From contig NC_079422.1 of the NCBI RefSeq assembly GCF_026213295.1, positions 20,179,940-20,243,939 on the forward strand: a DNA stretch of 64,000 bases, read 5' to 3'. This document shows positions 1 to 64,000 of the stretch, piece after piece. The notes below the pieces were generated by a model that was not told where the DNA came from, ran no database searches, and saw only the letters and a program-made list of their open reading frames with translations. A program made the translations under genes and the position numbers. The stretch comes from Gadus chalcogrammus (lineage: Eukaryota > Chordata > Actinopteri > Gadiformes > Gadidae). The first letter of the stretch is position 1. Every line of letters begins with the position of its first letter.

Positions 1-40
1 AATGAAACCATGTCTTATTCCCAAGAAGGGACACAATAAT

Positions 41-1544
41 TAGGGGTGTAAATCTCTGGCTTCATCACAATACGATATTTGCCGATGTCAAAAGTCTGCC
101 GAGAAGATACAATTTAGATTAGATTCAGGGGCATGAGACGATATCATATGTCCATTTAACACAGCCTCTTACATTCACATCAACTTAATTATAATTTCAT
201 CATTTTATTTCTTTGCTCTTCCGGATATTTAAACAAAAACAATCAATTTTTAATACAAACTATGAAGTGCTACATTGCATTTAAGCGCAAAAGGATTTGT
301 ATGGCTTATATTAAAGAGCCTGTTATGATCTTTCATTTTGAACAAAGGCCATTCCCAACCTGTGTGGATCAGGGTTCACGCTAGACTTTTTCTTGGGCGG
401 ACAAATGTCAGACACTATTCCAGAATATCGGACATTTGGAATATCTTCCGGACGTTATTGAAAAAAAGTTGAAGTCTTTCAACCCCGGCCCAAGGCTCGA
501 TATGCGCATCAGCCTTGTCACCTTTTCCTCAGCTAGGCGGTTTCTGATAGATGTTTTAATCCTGTTTTGGAGAGAAAAGCCTCGTTCCGCAGGAACCCTG
601 GGATTGTACTGGCAATTTTGGCCAGCTTTGCCCAGTCGGGAAAGATTTGTGCGACTGTGCGTTCACACCAAACGCGACAGGATCCCATACAAAGTGAACG
701 TATAGACACGTATAGGGTGAATTTTCCACGAGAGAAAACCGGCGACAAGTTTTTATTTGTCGCGCCACACTTTCGCCGTGCACAGGCGAGCGCGTTCACG
801 AGGAATTGTGCCGTGACAAATTCGCTCGAGTTGAAATATTTGAACTTTGACGCGAATTTCGCGTGATGACAGGCAATCAGCGATCAATAGCATGGCCACT
901 GAGTGACATATGTATGCATGTGCGGGTGCACTGCACGCGTTCATGAATGCACGTTCGTGTTTGCCTCCCTGGTGAGCTCGGCCAGGAACCGCTACTGGTT
1001 TTCATAAGCTACTGATTAATTCATACATAAATGCAAACTTCTTTCTTTTTTTTCTCAGACATGTGGGCCATTTACATTTTATTATACCGGCCATGCGTGC
1101 GTGCAATCGGCCAATGTCCGGCTATAGCCGGCTAACGTGAACACTGGTGTTGATAGTTCTTCTAAACCGAAACATCCCTCGGAATCATTTTGGCTGTTAA
1201 GATAAACCGTGCGTGTTGGCCAGATCGGACACATTTTCCTGCCCAATTTGACTCTTTTTAGTCACGTTAGGCTGGTAAAACGGGAAATCTGCACAATCTG
1301 GCAATACAAAACTAGACATCCTCGCTCTCACACATGCTGCTTGCCTTGTTTAACTGGTGAACGGAAACGAGCATCATGGACACTTGCACAGAAATAGTTT
1401 CAAAAACCCGCCCAAGGAGATTGTCAAAATAAGAGCGCATTATACAGCGATATGCATTGATGTTTGGGTGATGCATCGATGCAGTTGGATCATTCGCCCA
1501 TCAATCGATGTATCGATCTACATTGATGGATCGTTACACCCCTA
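41..1544. mobile_element. Putative old hAT-type DNA transposon
   Basis: The left end TAGGGGTGTAA (41-51) is mirrored by TTACACCCCTA at 1534-1544, an 11-bp terminal inverted repeat typical of fish hAT elements. The flanking octamers ACAATAAT (33-40) and ATAAAAAT (1545-1552) agree at 6 of 8 positions, as an aged target duplication might. ATCGATG-rich subterminal sequence precedes the right end. No transposase is recognisable. Confidence 0.55.
371..1147. mobile_element. Possible nested DNA element inside the hAT copy
   Basis: AGGGTTCACGCTAG near 371-384 is an imperfect inverted match to CTAACGTGAACACT near 1132-1145, and the next about 30 bp on each side are also related. The interior is CpG-rich, with GCGTTCACACCAAACGCG at about 659-676. 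No target duplication was established. Confidence 0.35.
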
Positions 1545-1643
1545 ATAAAAATCGTGGTCCTCAAACAACATTTTCAGTATTAAAGTCTGCCGTTTTATAA
1601 ACCAGTGAAAGTCTTTGCATCTGCAAAAAGTTGTGCCGCCTAC

Positions 1644-7140
<5,497 letters not shown>

Positions 7141-8468
7141 CTGTAAGGGGTGGAACAGTCGCAACAATGTGGAAATCAGTCTATGGTTGTGGAACTGGCA
7201 ATCATAACATCAACAAGTTCCATGATGTCTTCCTCCAAATTACTTTGAGCTACAATTTTGCAGAGGCTTTCCCTTTCGTTTGGTTTGGTGATTGATCATC
7301 ATAGCATTTAATGTGATAATACATTATTGAACTGTAAGTACTGTACTACTGATGTGGTAGTTGTAATGACCATGTGTGGGAGTAGTTTTTCAAACTCAAA
7401 AGCACTTTGTACAGACAAACAACTACATGTTTATAGGAAAATGAATTCAAATCCGATGATATGATGATTAAAGATGAAAGTAGATTCAAAGAGCGATGAA
7501 GACTAGTCAACAAGTTGGAGGGTGATGGTTTTGATCATAATAACTGATCGACTGTGGTCAGGGCCCCATGCACGTCATTCAATTTGATACCACATCAGCC
7601 GGCTACAGATAATAGTCAACAAACTAGTGTACAACTTGAAAAACACATGCAGGAAAACAAAAAGTGCTCTCCAAAAGATCATCTAAACACGGAAGGGGAT
7701 GAGATTGTACAAAGTCTGTATAACGTTACAGTAGTTTTCATTGGAAGCCTTGATGAGTTGATACGAGCAACACAGAGACTACACTCAGATGGTCTGCAAA
7801 CGTGGTCGCTGGGATTCAAACCGGCCATTAATATAGTTTCCCAGCACGTTCCAATAAGTAGTGAATCTACATGGTAACAAGTAACATTAGGGACACCCCG
7901 ATGCTAAAGAAAACACAACTGCAACACAAGAGTTCCGCCTTTTCTACGCCACGAACAATAATAGATCAATAACAAAAGTCTCCGACCCGCCGCACACATT
8001 ATTACATTATTATACGTTGGTAGTTTCGGTTGTTCGCGAGATCCTCACCGCCTCGGACGCGCGTGCTTATATTTAAGAGATACAAAAAAACGCGCCATTG
8101 ACTGAATCCCGACCCAGAAAATAGTCGGCGCCATGTACGACCGAAACGATGGCCACAAGTGATTCATTGCGTCGCAAAAAACTGAAGAGTTTAGCTAGTT
8201 ATTAACATCCCCGAGGTTTACCTGAGCGGGGGTAGTTTCTGAAATGCTAGAAAGGACGACCACGGTTAGTATAACGCAAAACGAGCCCACATGAGCGGGG
8301 AACAAGGCGCGCTTCTGACTACTTTTTCCTCTAGCTGCGTTAGCTGTTGGCTAACGGCTTCAAGTAGCTGAAAGGCCGCGATGGACAAACCGACAGTGTG
8401 CATGCTCGTTCGCCTGTTTTGCTACATCGCTTCTAATAAGTACGTGTTTCCACGGTGAAAATTCTTAC
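7141..8468. other. rad21 intron 1
   Basis: Lies between the putative non-coding exon and the ATG exon. A 107-codon open frame on the plus strand (7554-7877) shows no recognisable domain. The part nearest the promoter (about 8.04-8.45 kb) is richer in CpG. Confidence 0.5.
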
Positions 8469-8560
8469 CTGTGCTACCCCCTTGACGGCGAAATAAAAAA
8501 TATATTATGTAATTTCTCCCAGCGAATTCTCCCCTGTTGTACTCATTAAAAGAGCCAAGA
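8469..8560 (-). other. rad21: Putative rad21 non-coding first exon (5' UTR)
   Basis: A strong donor in minus-strand sense (ACAG followed by GTAAGA, exon edge 8469) lies just inside a promoter-like region, 1.3 kb upstream of the first coding exon. Vertebrate RAD21 has a non-coding first exon, so this fits. The upstream edge near 8560 is a guess. A second usable donor (CTCAG/GTAAAC, edge 8222) could mark an alternative first exon. Confidence 0.5.
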
Positions 8561-8640
8561 TGGCGCCAGTTGCCTTCCTCCCGCTCAGTGGCGTCCTTTT
8601 AAATCAGCAGGATGTTTACACTCAAACATGGCGGAGGAGG
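8550..8640. promoter_or_regulatory. rad21 promoter with two YY1-type motifs
   Basis: Two ATGGCG-type YY1 motifs are visible: AAGATGGCGCC at 8557-8567 and AAACATGGCGG at 8624-8634. YY1 sites close to the start site are typical of TATA-less housekeeping promoters. The block lies immediately upstream of the candidate exon 1 donor. No TATA box is apparent. The exact start site cannot be read from sequence. Confidence 0.5.
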
Positions 8641-10309
8641 AGTCCCACATAAGCTCTACAACGCTGTGTAGTCTGCATAGGGGGCGATAGAGCACACTTT
8701 GGATGGTTAATAGGAACCACCAATTCGGGGGGGGGGGGGATTTTGGGGAACATTATGTACATGTGTTTTGATTTGATGAAGAATAAACGATTACACACTC
8801 GTTGCTTTTATGATTGACGTTACGGTGTTTGCAGACGCGTGGCCAACACCGATATGAAGAGTAAGAAAAATAGAAATATAGTATATGCGAGTTTTTATCA
8901 TAAAACTTACCAATGGAAATATGGGCTCCTTAATTAAAAGGCTTCCTGCATGTAAACCATCCTGCAGCAGTTATTTTAAAACGGAAATGGAGAAAGCATG
9001 CTGATTGAATGGTCTCGAAACTAATTTTGACTGAATTTGCCTCGCATGTATATAAGTACAAGACAAGTAGACGTATAAAAGTAAAAGTAGTGACGCTACT
9101 AATAACCATCCCAAAAAGACACTGAACATCTCAATGCATGCCTCTATCCAAGTTCACTGCACAGACAGGGGTCCCCCCCCCCGTAATGTCTGTTATATGT
9201 GATGATCCAGATTGCAGATCGCCGCATGATGCCATCATGGGTAGATATAGACAGCCGCAGAGTTTCCTCCCAAACTAATTCATAACTGAGTGCTAAGAGC
9301 GCCTGCCATGGTTTCGCATGGGATTGGATATCTTGCCTTTGCCCAGCATCATAAGTTACAAATAATAACCATCTGGTCATACGCTATCCAAGAGCAACAT
9401 TATATCCATATTTACAAACAGATGTGGAAAATGTAATTGCTGCACCATGCAGCAGCTGTAGGCACATCCAGGCCTACAGAATGACAATAAAGGTTTGTAG
9501 TGTCCGATTAATTGGATTCTTCTCATGCTACAAACATGTTTTTGGTTAAAAGTGCAATGAGTCAGGGAACTAAATGAGGTTTGGGAAAAACCCAGACCAA
9601 CCTCGCCCTGCTGTAAGCGATTACAATCATGTGAATTTACATATTCAGCCAACTTGTGATACTTTGTCTTAAAAATATGATTTATTTATAGACACCAAGT
9701 ACGCCTGATGCCTTTAGGACTACATCTATTCAGTGATTGATTCTTGATCTTCTTACCAGCGTTTCCTAGTCAGGGTCAGGGGTTTGGACATCAGTGTCGC
9801 TGCTGTAGGCGCGTAGACAGAGAGACGTCTAGAGATGCCATCGCCAGATAACCGACTCATTCCTTCAAGTTCACAGTGGTTGATCATTTAAGGGTCAATA
9901 ACAAGCCTTGCGTTTGGGAGGTGGGTGGAAACACGTGCAAAATAGAGACACGATTGCTGAATTAATTTCCATAATAAGAAGGTGGTTGAATATGTCAGTA
10001 TAAAAATGGCAAGCAGTTTAGAAGCAAAGGCTTCCTGCGAAAGGCATACAACACCGAAGAGATATAGTGTGAACAGGACGATCAAACAAGACTAATTTGA
10101 CTGAATTAAAATGTTCCCCTCTTGGCATTGTCATGTTGGCCATCCTAACCAAGGATGGATATTACGACTGAAGTCACTTTGTTGGTCTTAGTTTCTCTAA
10201 TAACGACTCCAACAGATTTATGAAAACAGTGATTAGTTGCTTATAAATGAATATCATTGAACATGTTAAAAATGTTGTTGGCTGACTATACGGTAAAAAC
10301 AGAAAAAAC
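8641..10309. other. Gene-poor gap between rad21 promoter and ext1 3' end
   Basis: A 13-base G run at 8727-8739 and a C run near 9172-9182 are visible. Short open frames at 9144-9380 and 9377-9652 (minus) have no recognisable domain. I see no gene here. Confidence 0.6.
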
Positions 10310-13149
10310 AAAGACAGGTGGATTATTTCAAATGTTTTATTTCATCTGGTTTTTATTTATCAAAACCGTTTAAAAAAGTGATTTTTCCTCTATCTTTCCA
10401 TCTATAAAATTAGGTCTGTAGTTAGAGTGAAGGAAGCAGGCAAAGTTAAAATCCCCATAAAATTATGTCTGATACAGCGTACAAGGGTGTAATGGTACCG
10501 TTCATATTACTATACTTGTGGAGACCAGAGGGGGCTTTTGAGCCTTACAATGCCTATAAAAGTTTCCTACAACAGAGAATGCAGGAATGTCAGTCCCATT
10601 TATGTGTGGTAAATGATAAAGCTTAATAGCATTCCAGTGTTACATGACTTCTAGGGGTGCAGTTATGTGTAACTGGACATCAACTCAAAGTGATACGAAA
10701 GAAAAAATAAAATGAAGAAAATAAAGAACAGACTTGTTCTTACACAAAGCCGAGAACTCAAAAGTGTCTTTCCTTTAAAGGCACATTGATAATACAAACC
10801 ACTATCCTAAATGAGATAGAAATGATAGATAGGGTGGAGATCAAATTAAATTTGTATCCTTCTCATATTGCACCAGGATAACTTCTACAGAACAATTTGG
10901 TTTCATGTGACCATGAAGTTTTCTGGAATTTCACACACATCCATACAAACTCTCAATACACTCTACACACTTTCTTTCAATCAATAATTTCCTGTTCACT
11001 CACACAATATTTTTCGATTTCATAAATAACTCCCTAGAAATGATCAATTGGCACAAGTTAAGGGGTGGATGGTAGGTTATGTGGCCAGAAGAATAAAGTA
11101 AAAGACAAATTAGACGAACTGTGGTGATGTTTGGCCACAAATTCATTGGAGGCTTCCTACGAAAATATCCATTGGCAGTTCATTGAACAACAACCCCTTC
11201 GATAAAGAATAAAAGTTGGAAAGAAATAGAAGCACATTCCAGTTAAGTCAAAATAAAATACAAAAATAAACAACTTGATATGACATGTCAAGACCACAGG
11301 AGGAATAGACTTGAGCTACGTTGACTACACAAACAAACGAAAAATCCTTTACTCTGAGCTCAATCTAAGATTCTGCGTAAAATAAATTACCAGGCATACA
11401 TTAATGATGCGATGCAGTCCATGATGATATTCAGATGTTATCAAGCCATTTGACATTCTTTGTGTCATATTAACAGTACCGGACATTATTGTACCCAAAT
11501 AATTTATAGAATTTGCAGGATATATGTTACTTTGGTGAAATTGTTTGAACCAAACTCTTTCTGAGAGCAACAGTTTAGTATGTTAAAAAAAAATCAATAG
11601 TGAGTAAATTAACAAAACATTAAAATCAAATAAAATTGTAATTTGAAAGATAATTTATGATCAGACTAGGCCTTTTTGCATAATTAGGAAAACCTTTAGC
11701 ATTGCATATTAACATTTCTGCTTGTTCAATCAGTTAGTTGAGAAGGTGTCACCGCTTGACTAACATCCATAAAGCCGGTGTGAGTCTTACCACTGTCTGA
11801 GAGTAGGAGAGTTTAGAAAACCGATTACTGGTTTGCTCCTCAACAACTCACGTTCACTCAACAAGGCATTTTAAGCAATCCTCCGTTTATCTTCAGGTTA
11901 AAAACACATTCAAGTAACACTTCAGGCTGTTCATGAAGCCGAATAACATTAAACCTCAAAACTGCCATTTCTTTAAAAAATAATGAAGAACTAAAACGAT
12001 GAAAGACATGATGCAGTTTGGTTAAATTATTAAACATGGGTCTGTGTGAGAAGTAGGGCAATAACTGGCATCGTTCACAGATTTTCCACCAAATTCATAG
12101 CATGTTTCTGTGGAAACTCTCAAACGTCTTAACATAATGAAGTACTTACTTTGAGCTAATCAAAGAGATTAATATGATTGCTGCTTATTATGTACTAATT
12201 TTGTGTTTGTTTAAAAAGAGAATTCTGTTGAGAATGAATGACATTTTGATTAGAAAGCAGAAAAGTTAGTGTTATTTTGAATACCTATATAGAGTTTGAA
12301 CAATTTCCTCTTAGGGAAAGAAAAGTGGGCAAAAAACAACAAACGGGACAAAAGCAAAAAACAAGAACAAAAAAAGCATTGAAAAGCAGCAAGATCAAGG
12401 TGCTAATTTACACAAGTCCACTATTCAGGACTCCCAAATCCCAATGAAATTCGATTTATATTGAGGCACTGTGAAAATTCTTTGTTAATCATGATTAATT
12501 TCTGTTGCTAAGGGAGTCAGGGAAGGGGTCTGTCCTTCACCCGCCATGCTGGATTGGGTTTGAGAGAAAGTGAGAAAGATCAAGAGAGAGAATGAATAAC
12601 ACCGGCCGTTCTTTCACCATATTAAAAAAATAACTACACTCTTCCAAAATAAGCCTATCCTCTTTGTTGTGGTCGTTACTATGAATGATATCCAGCCTCC
12701 AAAAGTCTTTGCTTTGAGTCTGTGCATTTACTTAGCAGGTGTTGAGAACTTGTTCTTGAAGATCCATAAAATCCAACCACTCAAGCTTTCCTTGAAGACC
12801 TTGTGACCTGGACTATCTGTAAAACGACCAACTGCCCATCGTCTCGTAGTCTGTGACTATCAACATGTGAGCCTGGAGTGGCGTGCAGGGTTAGCTCAGA
12901 TGCTCCTTCTGGACCACATTTTGGTCTGAACCAGCATCACCAGCATCCCTGACCTCAAAGTGTTCACAATGCCAACTTACGCCCCTGCAGGACACGACAG
13001 GAGAGAGAGCAGGCGGGTAGCATTAACCAGATGGGGGGCCTCGACAGATTCCATCCAACCGTCCTCCGCACTCATTTCCTCCAAAACACTGGATCTCCAT
13101 GCGTTTTCCCCCACGCCTCTACCCAGGGGTGGAGTGCGCTTGGGTAGGG
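10310..13149 (-). other. ext1: Putative ext1 3' UTR and poly(A) region
   Basis: AT-rich sequence follows the ext1 stop codon (13150-13152) without any recognisable gene. Two closely spaced AATAAA signals in minus sense, at 10336-10341 and 10352-10357, would place an end near 10.31-10.34 kb. An earlier cleavage site is possible. Confidence 0.45.
10336..10357 (-). terminator. Tandem AATAAA polyadenylation signals (candidate ext1 3' end)
   Basis: TTTATT at 10336-10341 and 10352-10357 on the plus strand read as AATAAA in ext1 sense. Their close pairing at the end of an AT-rich tract favours real use, but 3' end data are needed. Confidence 0.4.
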
Positions 13150-62884
<49,735 letters not shown>

Positions 62885-63800
62885 GTGTCCAACGGTGTGG
62901 GCCGAGATGTCGAGCAGTAATTCCAAGGAGACCAAAAGTTTCACGTTCACCACCTCCGACGGGATCGCTCCGCCATCTTCCCCCAGGCTGCACAGTCGTT
63001 GCATTCACGTCCCCCACCGCCCGCTTCTTCGGATGCCTTGCACAAATCCAGCGATCGGTCCAGGGCATGTGGGCGATGTATATTGGTCATCCACCGTATC
63101 TTCTCATCAACCCTTAGTGTGTATTAAACCATCGCCATACTGGTCTGTGAAGAGAGGGTCTCGTGTCTCAAAAAAGCACCATACTTTCTTTGTTTACCTT
63201 TTTATGCACTACGTTTTTATCCGCGGTTTTTGGTATTTGTCTGCTATGAAATGTGCTAAAACGTGAAACACACCTACACCGATACCCCTCGTCGGTGTCC
63301 GTGGAGAGGATCGTCCAGAGGGGTCCCGGGCAGAGCAGAGTTCAGCAGTGGAGGACGGTCCAGAACCGGGCTGGCTTCAGTGAGAAGCAGGACATGAACC
63401 ATCACCTCACAACACCACCTACATCTACACCATCAACAGCACCCAGGACCGATGTCCCATTCAAGCTGCAGACGACCCTCGAACAAACTAGTTGGGTAAA
63501 CCACGGGTTAGTCGGGCTTCAGGTTCTCTGCCGCCGGTGGAGCGAGAGAAGAAGAAAAGCTAGCAGGCTCCTCCGAGAGACACATTCCCCGCTAGCTTGT
63601 TAGCTATGCGCTCTCGTCAAAAGTGCCTTTTGTCGCATCTCCTTCACACACTAAAAAAAGCCAATCACGCTACCTTCGAGACTCCGTGGACGCTTCTCGC
63701 CTTTTCGTTGAAGCGGCGACGACGACAAATCATCCGTGAGTGTTTTCAGTTCACTTGTAGTTCTCCTGGTCGGTAGGCATTCTCCAGATATTGCAGTGCG
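62885..63800 (-). other. ext1: Probable ext1 5' UTR
   Basis: Lies between the promoter motifs and the MQAKKRY start. Contains an in-frame upstream ATG at 63004 with no stop before the main start. Vertebrate EXT1 is known for a long 5' leader. Confidence 0.5.
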
Positions 63801-63920
63801 CATGTACAGCGGCAGCAGTCCCACCACCACCACGACCGCTGCTGGGGTGACGTCAGACTCGTCCACCGCACCGCGCCCTCCCATTGGTGTTGAGGGTCTG
63901 GGGTGGGCGGGGCCTCGCGC
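63780..63920 (-). promoter_or_regulatory. ext1 promoter: GC box, CCAAT box and CRE
   Basis: In the direction of transcription come a GC box (GGGCGGGG at 63905-63912), an inverted ATTGG at 63883-63887 (CCAAT in sense) and a perfect CRE TGACGTCA at 63848-63855. The area is CpG-rich. A TSS near 63.8 kb would give a 5' UTR of about 0.9 kb, inferred only. Confidence 0.55.
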
Positions 63921-64000
63921 GGCACCCATTCACAACCAGAGAGAGGTGAAGGAAATCACAACCACGTATTTAAAACCGGCAGAGCTCTCCTGGACGATTT

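Larger units (their letters stand above)
1..1643. other. rad21 last visible intron, mostly transposon-derived
   Basis: No sequence resembling the conserved RAD21 C-terminal exon is present here on the minus strand, so this is intron reaching past the left edge. Most of it (41-1544) looks like a hAT-type element with nested repeat, described separately. Confidence 0.7.

Noticed and set aside
9144..9652. Two adjoining minus-strand frames in the intergenic gap
   Set aside because: Different frames, no domain or splice logic; compatible with chance.

Overview
This is a vertebrate nuclear genomic window, almost certainly from a teleost fish. Its genes are split by GT-AG introns, and the introns are full of dinucleotide microsatellites, long G homopolymers and fish-type DNA transposons (hAT elements with 8-bp duplications, a TTAA-flanked element with long inverted repeats, an L2-type LINE fragment, a tRNA-derived SINE tail). 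The very high density of (CA)n, (GA)n and poly-G would fit a gadiform-like genome, but that is only an impression.

Two protein genes account for all coding sequence I can support, both on the minus strand. Positions 1-8.6 kb hold rad21, the kleisin subunit of cohesin. Its promoter and non-coding first exon lie near 8.47-8.64 kb. Twelve coding exons run leftward from the ATG at 7096 to 1644 and encode about 585 residues. The final exon, which encodes the C-terminal winged helix that binds SMC1, lies beyond the left edge, and the intron leading to it is filled by transposon-derived sequence.

After a gene-poor gap (about 8.65-10.3 kb) comes ext1, the heparan sulfate co-polymerase. A putative long 3' UTR (about 10.3-13.15 kb) is followed rightward by exons 11 to 2 (13150-27674), a 34-kb first intron (27675-61928) and the large first coding exon (61929-62884). 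The 5' UTR and promoter reach to about 63.95 kb. All eleven coding exons are intact, every junction keeps phase, and the product is 744 residues.

The two genes act in unrelated processes: rad21 in the chromosome cohesin ring, ext1 in the secretory pathway making heparan sulfate. Their adjacency is conserved linkage; in human the same two genes share orientation but are far apart with other genes between them. The 34-kb ext1 intron 1 holds no gene I can recognise. It does hold three transposon insertions, a pair of related dispersed repeats, a 13-bp minisatellite, a CpG-rich patch and one unusually long open frame. I found no convincing new biological system. The points most worth checking are the coding poly-alanine repeat and missing second separase site in rad21, repeats lying against ext1 splice sites, and a perfect 21-bp inverted repeat about 1 kb apart in ext1 intron 10.
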